From positions 1-39,687 of the forward strand of contig NZ_FOTD01000021.1 in assembly GCF_900114465.1 (NCBI RefSeq): a DNA stretch of 39,687 bases, in the 5' to 3' direction. Numbering within the stretch: position 1 is the first letter of the stretch; each line of letters begins with the position of its first letter. Made by a program: the position numbers and the translations under genes. The notes beneath the pieces are model-generated. The model made no database searches. It was not told the DNA's origin and saw only the letters and a program-made list of their open reading frames with translations. Origin of the DNA: Trichococcus palustris. Its GTDB lineage: Bacteria > Bacillota > Bacilli > Lactobacillales > Aerococcaceae. Below are positions 17,771 to 26,366 of the stretch, one piece after another.

Positions 17771-18571
17771 TTATTGCGTAGCCTCAGGGAACCATTTGCC
17801 GTAAATGGCATCATAGGTCCCGTTAGCTTTAAGGGTCGCCAGGGCGTCGTTCAATTCGGCCAAGAAAGCCTTTTGGCCTTCATTGACGGCAATCCCGTAC
17901 GGTTCGTCAGTGAAAGCAGGGCCAGCTAAACGGTAGCCTGGATTCTCTGCCATGATCCCCAACAGGATAGCATTATCCGTTGACATGGCATCGCCTTGAC
18001 CGGATTGCAGGGCTGTGAAGGCTTCGGAATAATTCTCCAATTCCAAAATCTTGGCTTCAGGCGCATGTTCACGGATGCGGGTAGCGGAAGTCGAGCCCTT
18101 GACGACCAAAACAGTATCCTTGCTTGTCAGTGACGTCACATCCTTCAACGGGGAGTCTTCCGGAACAAGCAAGGCTTGTCCTGCTTCAAAATACACATCG
18201 GTGAAATCGACCACTTTTTCCCTTTCAGCCGAGATGGTCATGGTGGCGATGATTGCATCGATGTTCCCATTCTTCAACAGCGGGATGCGCGTTTTGGAAG
18301 TCACTTCGACAAACTCCGCTTTCCCTTCTTCACCCAATATTTCCTTCGTCAGCGCTTCGGCGATATCAATATCGAAGCCTTCGATTTTTCTGCTGGAAAT
18401 ATTATAGAGTCCAAATAAATTTGTATCGGTTTTGACACCCCAAGTAATCGTCGGTTTTTCTGCGTTCTCCAAACGCTCTGCGATATCGACAGCTGCAACA
18501 GTCGATTTCCCGCAAGCGGCGAAAAAGAAGAACAGGGGCAACAGAAAAATAAATTTCATCATTTTTTTCAT
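17771..18571 (-). CDS. glnH: Polar amino-acid ABC transporter substrate-binding lipoprotein
   Basis: A 266-residue extracellular binding protein of the SBP_bac_3 family. The signal peptide ends in a lipobox, F-A-A-C at about residue 20, for lipid anchoring. The mature part shows GFDIDIAEALTKEI, the ligand-contact stretch IIATMTISAEREKVVDFTDVYFEAGQALLV, and KGSTSATRIR. The Arg in SAERE and the Asp in TDNAI contact the alpha-amino and carboxyl groups in relatives. It lies between the ATPase and permease genes. Glutamine or glutamate/aspartate is the likely ligand; the exact one cannot be fixed by eye. Confidence 0.9.
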   Translation of the reverse strand: MKKMMKFIFLLPLFFFFAACGKSTVAAVDIAERLENAEKPTITWGVKTDTNLFGLYNISSRKIEGFDIDIAEALTKEILGEEGKAEFVEVTSKTRIPLLKNGNIDAIIATMTISAEREKVVDFTDVYFEAGQALLVPEDSPLKDVTSLTSKDTVLVVKGSTSATRIREHAPEAKILELENYSEAFTALQSGQGDAMSTDNAILLGIMAENPGYRLAGPAFTDEPYGIAVNEGQKAFLAELNDALATLKANGTYDAIYGKWFPEATQ

Positions 18572-18584
18572 CTGCTCACCTCTT

Positions 18585-19316
18585 CTAATGATTAATGATT
18601 TTGCTTAGGAATTGAATTGCTCTCTCGTCTTCGGGATTCTCGAAGAAGCTGTTGCTTTCCTTGTCTTCCAGAATTTCCCCGTCCGCCATGAAAATGACGC
18701 GGTCGGATACTTCGCGTGCGAATCCCATTTCATGCGTCACGACGATCATGGTCATCCCGGTTTCTTTCGCGACATATTTCATGACATCCAGCACTTCTCC
18801 TACCATTTCCGGGTCAAGCGCAGAAGTCGGTTCATCGAACAGCATCACTTTCGGGTTCATCGCAAGTCCGCGGGCGATGGCGACCCGCTGTTTTTGCCCG
18901 CCCGACAGGTTCGGTGGATAGGCATCCTTCTTGTCCCACATGTTTACGCGTTTCAACAATTGTTCCGCATATTCCATCGCTTCGGCTTTGCTCTTACCTA
19001 ACACTTTCATGGGAGCCAATGTGATGTTTTCTAAAACCGTCATATGTGGATATAATTCAAAATGTTGGAACACCATTCCGATATTTTTACGGACATTGTT
19101 GATGTTCGTCGACTTGTCGCGGATGTCCGTTCCTTCGATGAAGAGGTGCCCCTCTGTGATGGTCTCCAATCCGTTGATACAGCGCAATAGCGTGCTTTTT
19201 CCTGATCCGGACGGTCCGATCAGCGTGACGACCTCGCCTTCCTCGATCGTCAAATTGATATTTTTTAACGCATGGAACTTCCCATAATATTTTTCTACAT
19301 CCTTAAAAGTAATCAT
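18585..19316 (-). CDS. glnQ: Amino-acid ABC transporter ATP-binding protein
   Basis: A 243-residue ATPase of the GlnQ/HisP group. Walker A is GPSGSGKST, the signature is [16 protein letters not shown], Walker B is [12 protein letters not shown] with the catalytic Glu, and the switch His is in [10 protein letters not shown]. The first gene of the operon, it energises uptake through the two permeases. The ATG at 19316 is eight bases after AAAGGA; an in-frame open stretch up to 19403 adds 29 residues with no conservation and belongs to the leader. Confidence 0.92.
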   Translation of the reverse strand: MITFKDVEKYYGKFHALKNINLTIEEGEVVTLIGPSGSGKSTLLRCINGLETITEGHLFIEGTDIRDKSTNINNVRKNIGMVFQHFELYPHMTVLENITLAPMKVLGKSKAEAMEYAEQLLKRVNMWDKKDAYPPNLSGGQKQRVAIARGLAMNPKVMLFDEPTSALDPEMVGEVLDVMKYVAKETGMTMIVVTHEMGFAREVSDRVIFMADGEILEDKESNSFFENPEDERAIQFLSKIINH

Positions 19317-19433
19317 ATTCATCTTCCTTTCTGTTGCCTGAAGCAAACCCATTCGTTTGCTCATCGTTTCGTTTATATGACGGTTGCGCTCATCCATTTG
19401 CATGCATTACGGCTATTTTCAACACGTTTTCAA

Positions 19434-19463
19434 ATTATAGATCATGAAAACAAGGATTTTCAA
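19434..19463 (-). promoter_or_regulatory. Promoter of the glnQHMP-like operon
   Basis: TTGAAA (19458-19463), an 18-bp spacer and TATAAT (19434-19439) on the minus strand give a leader of about 110 nt. A stem-loop CGTCGG..GTCA/TGAC..CCGACG (19475-19507) lies just upstream, and a second weaker promoter, TTGATA-N19-TATAAT, near 19570-19600. Confidence 0.65.
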
Positions 19464-19624
19464 ACAACTTCTTCCGTCGGGATGTCAGTAATCATGACCT
19501 GCCGACGAACTCCTAGTGGTTCGGTTTCTTGAAAACGCATTATCGATAAGTTAACAATCAATTATATTCCACAGCTGAACTATCTTATCAAAAAAAACGG
19601 CCAATAGCAAAAAATATTAAGGGG

Positions 19625-19661
19625 AAATGGCTTCAGCACCCATTCGGGGCTGAAGCCATTT
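19625..19661 (-). terminator. Terminator of the trhP1-trhP2 operon
   Basis: A perfect 13-bp stem AAATGGCTTCAGC/GCTGAAGCCATTT with an 11-nt loop, about 55 bp past the stop of the minus-strand gene; T-rich sequence follows after four C. Confidence 0.75.
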
Positions 19662-19714
19662 CCTTATTATATCCAGTTATGGGTGCTTTGCCGGTGCGCG
19701 GTTCGGCAGGAATG

Positions 19715-20953
19715 CTATCTCTTTTTTCTGATCATATCATGTCGTTCGACAGGTGTGTTGACCTTCATCTTGACGGTCATCATGGCGTTCGGTGCACGGT
19801 CGATGGACTCGTCGTTCTCATCCCACATGGCTTCGACCGTCTGTTTGCTGTGGCGAAGTCCCGGTCCGTAGAACTCGATTTCGTCGCCGACCCCGAAGTT
19901 GTTCCGTTGTTGGATCGTTGCCATCTGCGTTTCCGGATCGTAGGCCATCACTTGGCCGATGAAGCCATAACGCGGAATCTTGCGGCGTTGGCCGAACAGC
20001 TGCTCGTCTTCCGTCGGTTCTTGATAGAAGAAACCGGTCGCCAATTCGCGTTGGGCAACCTTCCATAGTTCGTCCACCCATTCTTGCTTCAATTCATAGT
20101 TGTCCGGATCGGCACAGTAGGCATCCACCGCTTTGCGGTAGACGTTGACTGCCGTCGATACGTAATGGATCGATTTCATGCGGCCTTCGATCTTCAGGCT
20201 GTCCACACCACTCTCGACCAAGTCGGGAATGTGTTCCAGCATGGATAAGTCGACCGCACTCATTGAGAATGGTTCTTCGATGCCCTCTTCGCCGGCACCG
20301 ACAGGGTTTTGCTCGCCCAATAAAGGCATATCGAACAGACCGTATTTCCAACGGCAGGATTGCGCGCAGCCGCCGCGGTTGGCATCGCGGTTGGACATGT
20401 GGTTCGACAAGACGCAGCGTCCCGAATAGGAGATGCACATGGCGCCATGGACGAATGCTTCGATTTCGACATTGGTCTTTTCGTTCATTTCTTTGATCTC
20501 TTCCATCGATACTTCGCGGGCCAAAACAACGCGCTCCAAGCCTTCGGTTTCCCAGAAATTCAAGGTCTGGTAGTTCGTTGCGGAAGCTTGTGTCGACAGA
20601 TGGATCGGCAAGCCGGGCGCATCCGTCACGGCGATTTCCATCAGGGCAGGATCCGAAATCAGGACCGCATCGATTCCGATATCACGGATGGTACGGAAAA
20701 AGTCGCCCGCACCTTCCTCATTGCCTTCATGGGTTACCATGTTGGCAGCCACATAGACTTTGGAACCGTGGCTGTGCGCAAAAGCTACGGCTTCAGCCAT
20801 CTCTTCATAGTCGAAGTTCCCTGCACGGGTGCGAAGCCCGTACGCTTCCCCGCCGATATAAACGGCATCCGCTCCGTAATGGATAGCCGTCTTCAATTTC
20901 TCTAATGTTCCGCCTGGGGCCAAGACCTCAGGCTTCTTTGTTATTGTACGCAT
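19715..20953 (-). CDS. trhP2: U32 family protein, tRNA 5-hydroxyuridine-forming TrhP2-like
   Basis: A 412-residue member of the U32 'peptidase' family, equivalent in size and context to Bacillus YrrO (TrhP2). With its partner, that protein takes part in hydroxylating U34 of tRNAs to ho5U, using prephenate; no protease activity is expected. The N-terminal barrel starts KPEVLAPGGTLEKLKTAIHYGADAVYIGG. The four iron-sulfur cysteines stand in C-I-S-Y-S-G-R-C and, 15 residues on, C-A-Q-S-C. The C-terminal beta-domain has the usual GRMKS and QRNNFGVGDEIEFYGPG. It sits 40 bp downstream of the 306-residue partner gene in one operon. Confidence 0.88.
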   Translation of the reverse strand: MRTITKKPEVLAPGGTLEKLKTAIHYGADAVYIGGEAYGLRTRAGNFDYEEMAEAVAFAHSHGSKVYVAANMVTHEGNEEGAGDFFRTIRDIGIDAVLISDPALMEIAVTDAPGLPIHLSTQASATNYQTLNFWETEGLERVVLAREVSMEEIKEMNEKTNVEIEAFVHGAMCISYSGRCVLSNHMSNRDANRGGCAQSCRWKYGLFDMPLLGEQNPVGAGEEGIEEPFSMSAVDLSMLEHIPDLVESGVDSLKIEGRMKSIHYVSTAVNVYRKAVDAYCADPDNYELKQEWVDELWKVAQRELATGFFYQEPTEDEQLFGQRRKIPRYGFIGQVMAYDPETQMATIQQRNNFGVGDEIEFYGPGLRHSKQTVEAMWDENDESIDRAPNAMMTVKMKVNTPVERHDMIRKKR

Positions 20954-20993
20954 ATTTGCACTCTCTTTCTCTATAGGCTCAAGGGAATCATCA

Positions 20994-21914
20994 TCAAACG
21001 ACTTCGTTCGGATCCTTCAGGTAGAATCCGGTATCCAAGTCTCGGTTGGCTGGATGCAAGGCACGCAAGGACGCATCCAATCGGCTGGCCAATTCCTCTG
21101 TCCAGGTGCCGTCGGCGAAAGCATTGCGGGCCTGCACAAAGATTTTAGCGATTTCCAAGAAATTTTCACCCGGCGCGAAGATGCCTTCCAGCTTCCATTG
21201 GGAAACACCGATTTCGGTCAATTCGCCTAAATGAGGCAGCAGATCGATGTCGTTGTTGGCAAAAATATGGGTGCCGTTGCGGTCTTGGTAGATGGAATAG
21301 TGGGAATCCACTTTTTTCGGCTCAGAAATGAACAAACCGCGGTCCTTGTTCACCGTTTCTTCTTTTTCGATGAAATTGAAGTAGTTCTCCAAGAGGCGAC
21401 GTTTGGATTGATGGATGCAGGTCGCACCGTAAACCAAGATTTCGACCGGAATCAGCGCCTCCGGAACCAGTTGCTTCAATTCTTCATACGGCACTTCACG
21501 GGCCAAAACAGAACCGACAGCTCCGCGTTTCGCCCAAAAATTGATCTGTCTGCTGGATGTCACCATCACCTGTGCATCATAACGGTAAGGGATGAATAAA
21601 TCCTGTTCACGCATGACTTGGACCACTCCCGGGTCACCCAAGGTAATCGTATCCACCTCGGCTTCGCGCAAGAACGTCAGATATTCGGCCACCTGATTGA
21701 TGCGGTCGTTATGAAAAATCACATTCACCGCTGCACTGACCTGTGCCCCTTTTTCGTGTGCATAGCGAATCACTTCGATCTGCTCTTCTCTGGTGAAGGA
21801 ATACGGCAAACGTAAGCCATACTCATCTTCCCCTATATATAAAATATCTATACCGCAATCCACTAACGCTTTGGCTTGCGCTACTGATTCAGCTGTTGCA
21901 ATCAGCTCGATCAT
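20994..21914 (-). CDS. trhP1: U32 family protein, TrhP1-like
   Basis: A 306-residue U32 protein corresponding to Bacillus YrrN (TrhP1), the shorter partner for tRNA U34 hydroxylation. It keeps the barrel (ALVDCGIDILYIGEDEYGLRLPYSF, then ITLGDPGV and VLAREVPYEELKQL). It has only one cysteine (YGATCIHQS) where the partner has its four-Cys cluster, so it should not hold an iron-sulfur centre itself. The ATG at 21914 is eight bases after AGGAGG. It is first in the operon; an extended -10 TGTGATAAT lies close upstream on the minus strand. Confidence 0.85.
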   Translation of the reverse strand: MIELIATAESVAQAKALVDCGIDILYIGEDEYGLRLPYSFTREEQIEVIRYAHEKGAQVSAAVNVIFHNDRINQVAEYLTFLREAEVDTITLGDPGVVQVMREQDLFIPYRYDAQVMVTSSRQINFWAKRGAVGSVLAREVPYEELKQLVPEALIPVEILVYGATCIHQSKRRLLENYFNFIEKEETVNKDRGLFISEPKKVDSHYSIYQDRNGTHIFANNDIDLLPHLGELTEIGVSQWKLEGIFAPGENFLEIAKIFVQARNAFADGTWTEELASRLDASLRALHPANRDLDTGFYLKDPNEVV

Positions 21915-22120
21915 CAAAAATTCCTCCTATTATTCGATTTCCTTGATAAGATTATCACATTACTTATAAAAAGTGAATAGCTGTAAAAGATTGATTTCGC
22001 TTCCTTCCAGGAAATAATAGCCATCCATGCCAGCCAGGATTGTTGCGCCTATCGATTAAATTCAACTTCGCTTCAAATTATGTCCCTATGGGTTTACGAT
22101 GTTCTTTCTCGTGCTTGTAA

Positions 22121-22129
22121 TGGTATAAT
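22121..22129 (+). promoter_or_regulatory. Extended -10 promoter of the NAD(P)H-hydrate repair gene
   Basis: TGGTATAAT is a consensus extended -10 box, with TTCTTT as weak -35. The 125-nt leader that follows contains the stem GGAAAGC/GCTTTCC (22181-22199); its role is unclear. Confidence 0.6.
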
Positions 22130-22253
22130 ATCCCTTGAGCAAAATGGTTCTCAATTTTAGAGAGTCCTGAATCCACCCATGGAAAGCGTCTCGCTTTCCT
22201 ATCAAAAAGGCTGGTCCCAAGGGATCCACCAAAACCTCAGGAGGAATAATCGG

Positions 22254-23801
22254 ATGAAGAAACTCGTTAACAGCACACAAATGAAAGAAATAGATGCTTT
22301 TGCAATCGATAAAGTAGGGATACCCTCTTTAGTATTGATGGAAAATGCGGCCAATCAAGTGGTCAACGCAATGGAAGAGCGCATTTCCAAGGAAGACATC
22401 ATCCTTGTGGTCTGCGGATCGGGCAACAACGGCGGCGACGGCCTGGCAGTGGCACGCATTTTATTGAACCATGGCTTTCAGGTAGACGTTTATCTCGTCG
22501 GAGAACGCGATAAAATGACGGAGGAAACCAAAAAGCAACTCGAAATCGCAGAAAATTTGGATATGGTCATTTGGGATGATGCCAATGAAATCAATTTTAA
22601 ATCCTATACCGTTTTGGTTGATGCCATCTTCGGGATCGGCTTGGACCGCGAAGTCACCGGCAAACATGAAAAAATCATCGCAATCATGAACGCGTTCCAC
22701 GGTTATGTTTTCGCCGTCGATATTCCGTCCGGCATTTCCGCTGACAGCGGGCAAGTTCTGGGTACGGCTGTCCGTGCCGATGTGACCATCACCTTCGGCA
22801 TCGAAAAAATTGGCCAATTGCTTTATCCCGGCTCGTTGCATACCGGGAAATTGATCGTCAGCGATATCGGGTTCCCGCCCGTCGCCGTCGAATCCGTCTC
22901 ATCGAACGTATCCATGTATGATGAAACCGATCTTTTCTCGCTTCCGAGACGCTCCGCATATTCAAACAAAGGCAACTACGGTCGCGCCGTCATCGTAGCC
23001 GGATCCGCAAACATGAGCGGTGCCGCCTACTTATCCGCAAAAGCGGCTTACCGCACGGGCGCAGGGCTTGTACAGATCGTGACACCGGAGGAGAACCGGG
23101 CGATCTTGCAGACGCAATTGCCGGAAGCGATTTTGACGACCTATTATACCGACAGCTTAGCTGAAGAAGCGGAGCAAGAAAAAATCATCCAAGCGGTATC
23201 CGGAGCGGATGCCATCGTCATCGGACCGGGAATCGGCACTTCCGATGCAGCCCGAAAGGTATTGGATTTGGTCTTATACAACGCGAAAAGTCCGTTGATA
23301 CTGGATGCAGATGCATTGACCATCGTGTCCGAACTCTATAATAAATTCCCTTTGCTGCGCAACAATCCTTGCGCGCGCATTTCCGAATTGGCGCATTCCG
23401 TTCCGAAAGATACGATTTTGACGCCTCATCTGAAGGAACTCGCACGCCTCTTGGATAAAAACCTTGATGAGATCAAGGGAAATCTGTTGGGGACAGCCGC
23501 GCTTTGCACCGCTGATTCGAATCTGACCCTTGTCATGAAGGATGCCCGCACCGTTGTCTCCCATCATGAGGAGCAGTACATCAACGCTTCCGGAAACAAT
23601 GGCATGGCAACCGGAGGATCGGGAGACGTTTTGACCGGCGTGATTGCCGGATTACTGGCGCAAGGGATGGTGGCTTCCGAAGCGGCAAAACTGGGTGTTT
23701 ACATCCACGGCCTTGCCGGCGATGTAGCCGCAAAAGAAAAATCAGAATACAGCCTCATGGCCAGCGACATCATCGAAGCCTTGACTGCCGTTCTGAAATA
23801 A
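22254..23801 (+). CDS. nnr: Bifunctional NAD(P)H-hydrate epimerase / ADP-dependent dehydratase
   Basis: A 515-residue metabolite-repair enzyme that restores hydrated NADH and NADPH. Residues 1-220 are the YjeF N-terminal epimerase (NAXE) with GSGNNGGDGLAVAR. Residues 230-515 are the ribokinase-like ADP/ATP-dependent dehydratase (NAXD), with NKGNYGRAVIVAGSANMSGAA, VIGPGIGT, LDADAL and the anion-hole motif NGMATGGSGDVLTGVIAG. The ATG at 22254 is set by AGGAGGAAT. The gene is monocistronic, with a long hairpin downstream. Confidence 0.93.
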   Translation: MKKLVNSTQMKEIDAFAIDKVGIPSLVLMENAANQVVNAMEERISKEDIILVVCGSGNNGGDGLAVARILLNHGFQVDVYLVGERDKMTEETKKQLEIAENLDMVIWDDANEINFKSYTVLVDAIFGIGLDREVTGKHEKIIAIMNAFHGYVFAVDIPSGISADSGQVLGTAVRADVTITFGIEKIGQLLYPGSLHTGKLIVSDIGFPPVAVESVSSNVSMYDETDLFSLPRRSAYSNKGNYGRAVIVAGSANMSGAAYLSAKAAYRTGAGLVQIVTPEENRAILQTQLPEAILTTYYTDSLAEEAEQEKIIQAVSGADAIVIGPGIGTSDAARKVLDLVLYNAKSPLILDADALTIVSELYNKFPLLRNNPCARISELAHSVPKDTILTPHLKELARLLDKNLDEIKGNLLGTAALCTADSNLTLVMKDARTVVSHHEEQYINASGNNGMATGGSGDVLTGVIAGLLAQGMVASEAAKLGVYIHGLAGDVAAKEKSEYSLMASDIIEALTAVLK

Positions 23802-23870
23802 CCGCCTCTTTTTTCGAATAGAAGCCTGCATGATAAGGGCAAGCTGCTGGAAAAGTATTGATATAAAAGA

Positions 23871-23919
23871 AAATGGCAAGTTAGATTGTTGATAAATCAA
23901 CATTTCTAACTTGCCATTT
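23871..23919. terminator. Strong hairpin after nnr
   Basis: A 15-bp outer stem AAATGGCAAGTTAGA/TCTAACTTGCCATTT and a 7-bp inner stem TGTTGAT/ATCAACA close on two bases. It lies 70 bp after the nnr stop. The remaining stretch to 24141 contains degenerate repeats (see findings) and no gene. Confidence 0.75.
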
Positions 23920-24141
23920 CTACTGTTATTCAACTTTTTCAGCAGCGCCGATAAGTGGCTGTCTCTCTTCTTGTGCGAAAGTGTGCGCTTGTCAAAAAAA
24001 AATAAGGCAAAATTTCAAGGAAAGTAGCTGTCTTGCGAAAAACCCGGATAGGTGATGAGTATCCGATTTTCCGCGCTCAGCCGTAGCCAAAATAGTCGGA
24101 TAAGTGCCAAAATTTAGGGCTCCTCGACAGCCCTTATCACT

Positions 24142-24753
24142 TTATTTATCATTGCTGCCTTTGCGTTCCCTTGGTTCAGGGTTTGCGACACGGAATACTT
24201 TTTCGCTCCGCTCATAGGGCACATCCGGCACTCCTTTACGCGCATTTGCCACACGCGCCAGGATGAACAGATAATCCGATAGCCGATTGATGAATTGCAG
24301 CACAAACGGGTTCACTTCTTCCGGTTCCTCTTCCAGGAAATCGACGATCCGGCGTTCGGCATTCCGTGTCGTTGTCCGCAGAATATGGAACCAGCCAGCC
24401 AACTCCGTCCCCCCAGGGATGATGAAATATTGCGTTTCTTCCGGTTCTTCGCTGTAGTTGTCGATCCGGCTTTCCAGCCAAACGATGTGCTCCTTCGTCA
24501 TTTTGTATTCCCGGTACCCTTTCGGGATGGACAGATCGGTGGAGCAATCGAACAGGAATTGCTGAATCAAGGCGATATCAGCCTTGACGTCTTCGCCGAT
24601 GTCCACTTTTGACTGCACCAACCCAAACCAGGAATTCAGGTTGTCGATTTCACCATATGCCTCCACCCGTTTGGCGTTTTTCGAAACGGCTTGCCCGCCG
24701 CCGAGGCGCGTCTTGCCTTTATCCCCGGTGCGCGTATATATTTTATATTTCAT
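24142..24753 (-). CDS. PduO-type cob(I)alamin adenosyltransferase
   Basis: A 203-residue ATP:cob(I)alamin adenosyltransferase, which makes coenzyme B12. The N-terminal ATP loop is IYTRTGDKGKT, followed by VEAYGEIDNLNSWFG, the catalytic helix RTTTRNAERRIVDF, and NRLSDYLFILARVANARKG. It ends in a short charged tail. It stands alone: no B12-dependent enzyme, B12 transporter or cobalamin riboswitch is next to it. AAAGGAG sets the ATG. A promoter-like TTTGCT-N17-TAAAAT (24833-24861) lies upstream, and its leader folds into a perfect 9-bp hairpin (24801-24825). Confidence 0.92.
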   Translation of the reverse strand: MKYKIYTRTGDKGKTRLGGGQAVSKNAKRVEAYGEIDNLNSWFGLVQSKVDIGEDVKADIALIQQFLFDCSTDLSIPKGYREYKMTKEHIVWLESRIDNYSEEPEETQYFIIPGGTELAGWFHILRTTTRNAERRIVDFLEEEPEEVNPFVLQFINRLSDYLFILARVANARKGVPDVPYERSEKVFRVANPEPRERKGSNDK

Positions 24754-24923
24754 GCTAGGTCTCCTTTATCGCTCATTGCCGTATTTTATGATGTTCAGAA
24801 AGAGTAGCCTGTCCTCGGCTACTCTTCCTATCATTTTACTATTCCTATCGCGAACAGCAAACAGATTGGCTCCCGGCTCCTTGTTTATATCAAAAAAATT
24901 GGCTGAATACGACCTTCGCAGTA

Positions 24924-24951
24924 TTGTTTTGCGGCTGAAGTTTGTTAAACT
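24924..24951 (+). promoter_or_regulatory. Promoter of the AI-2E family gene
   Basis: TTGTTT (24924-24929), a 16-bp spacer and extended -10 TGTTAAACT (24943-24951), about 75 bp upstream of the ATG. Confidence 0.5.
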
Positions 24952-25025
24952 TATCTTATAAGCACTTATTGCTGTACACTGATTTATAGATCCCATTCCA
25001 TTCTCCACTTAGAAAGGAAATGTCC

Positions 25026-26309
25026 ATGTCGAAATCACACGAAACAAAAAAAGGACATTCGGAAGATATGCGCCTCATAAATTTTTTGGGCGGCAAAAAT
25101 ATCCTCTTCATTTTGTCCATTCTGCTCCTGATCGGGATACTGATCTATATCTTTAATACCATCTCCTTTGTTTTCAAGCCTTTACAGGTGATGTTCTCGT
25201 CGATTATCGCCCCCATCATTTTGGCCATTGTCTTCTATTACATTTTGAATCCGATTGTCACCTTTTTGGAGCATCGAGGGACGAATCGTACTCTGGGGAC
25301 AGCCATCGTCTTCATCCTGTTCATCCTGTTGGTCGTCTATGGCTTCGTGCTGTTGATCCCTATCATAGCCACGCAATTGACTAATCTGGTCAACGAATAT
25401 CCGAAGTACATCGAACAGATGAATGCAGGCATTGATCGTCTGACCGCTAACAGCAGCTTCAACAACTATTATATCCAGGCAAGGGATTGGCTGGACAGCA
25501 CGGTGGGTGATATCCCTAAAATGATTCTGGATTGGCTGGGCAATTCGTCCGATAAAATCATGAACATCTTCTCCACCATATCCAGTGTTGTCGTCGTCTT
25601 GGTGACTTTCCCGATCATCCTGTTCTTCATGTTGAAGGACCCTGATAAGTTTAAACCATTTATGATGAAGATTATCCCGCCCGCTTTCCGCGAGGATATC
25701 GAAAAAATATCGCAGAAAATGACGAAAAAAGCCGGTTCCTATATCCAAGGACAGATGTTCGTTGCTCTAACGCTGGGCGTCCTTCTGTTGACAGGTTATC
25801 TCATCATCGGATTAAATTACGCCTTCGTCCTTTCCCTTATTGCAACATTTACTGCGGTCATTCCCTTCGTCGGTGCGACCATCGGGGTCATTCCCGCCAT
25901 ATTTGTCGCAGCCTTCACTTCTCCAGCGATGTTGTTCAAAATGGTTATCGTCTGGGTGGTGGCTCAACTCATCCAAACGAACATCGTCGAACCGAACATC
26001 ATGGGCAGGAATCTGAAGATGCATCCCTTGATGATCATGATCGTCCTGTTGATCATGGGTAATCTTTTGGGTTTCATCGGCATGATTCTGGGCGTCCCCC
26101 TATCCGCAATGCTGAAGATTCTCATTGAGCACATCTTCGAAAAATTCAAAATACGCTACAACCGCTATTTCGGCGATGAGGACGGATTCTATGCGCTGAA
26201 TGAAGAGGAGGAACCGCCTTTAAGCGGTTCCTCCCCCGTCAAGGATTTCGCGACCGTTCAGGTTTATCCGGAGATGACGGAGAAAGAAGAAAAGCCTTCA
26301 GAAGAATAG
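25026..26309 (+). CDS. AI-2E family transporter (PerM/YdbI-like)
   Basis: A 427-residue membrane protein of the AI-2E/UPF0118 family, with about seven to eight helices. The family marker is in the C-terminal half (FVLSLIATFTAVIPFVGATIGVIPA and VEPNIMGRNLKMHPLMIMIVLLIMG), preceded by a re-entrant amphipathic region at about 120-200. Members include autoinducer-2 exporter TqsA and Na+/H+ antiporters, so the substrate is uncertain. The C-terminus is an acidic cytoplasmic tail. ATG 25026 is seven bases after GAAAGGA; an in-frame ATG two codons earlier is too close to it. Confidence 0.88.
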   Translation: MSKSHETKKGHSEDMRLINFLGGKNILFILSILLLIGILIYIFNTISFVFKPLQVMFSSIIAPIILAIVFYYILNPIVTFLEHRGTNRTLGTAIVFILFILLVVYGFVLLIPIIATQLTNLVNEYPKYIEQMNAGIDRLTANSSFNNYYIQARDWLDSTVGDIPKMILDWLGNSSDKIMNIFSTISSVVVVLVTFPIILFFMLKDPDKFKPFMMKIIPPAFREDIEKISQKMTKKAGSYIQGQMFVALTLGVLLLTGYLIIGLNYAFVLSLIATFTAVIPFVGATIGVIPAIFVAAFTSPAMLFKMVIVWVVAQLIQTNIVEPNIMGRNLKMHPLMIMIVLLIMGNLLGFIGMILGVPLSAMLKILIEHIFEKFKIRYNRYFGDEDGFYALNEEEEPPLSGSSPVKDFATVQVYPEMTEKEEKPSEE

Positions 26310-26310
26310 A

Positions 26311-26350
26311 AAAGAACCGTTTGCTCAGCAAGTTGAGCAAACGGTTCTTT
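26311..26350. terminator. Bidirectional terminator between the AI-2E and lipoprotein genes
   Basis: A perfect 17-bp stem AAAGAACCGTTTGCTCA/TGAGCAAACGGTTCTTT with a 6-nt loop and flanking A/T runs, directly after the AI-2E stop. Confidence 0.92.
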
Positions 26351-26366
26351 TGGTTTCCTGCTTGTT

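Noticed and set aside
20360-20905. 181-aa plus-strand frame
   Set aside because: Antisense to the U32 gene at 19715, which has clear family motifs.
22160-22250. Riboswitch in the nnr leader
   Set aside because: One short hairpin and no match to a known aptamer layout that I can recognise.
24754-24920. Cobalamin riboswitch before the adenosyltransferase gene
   Set aside because: The leader is too short and has only one simple 9-bp hairpin; no B12-box sequence was seen.
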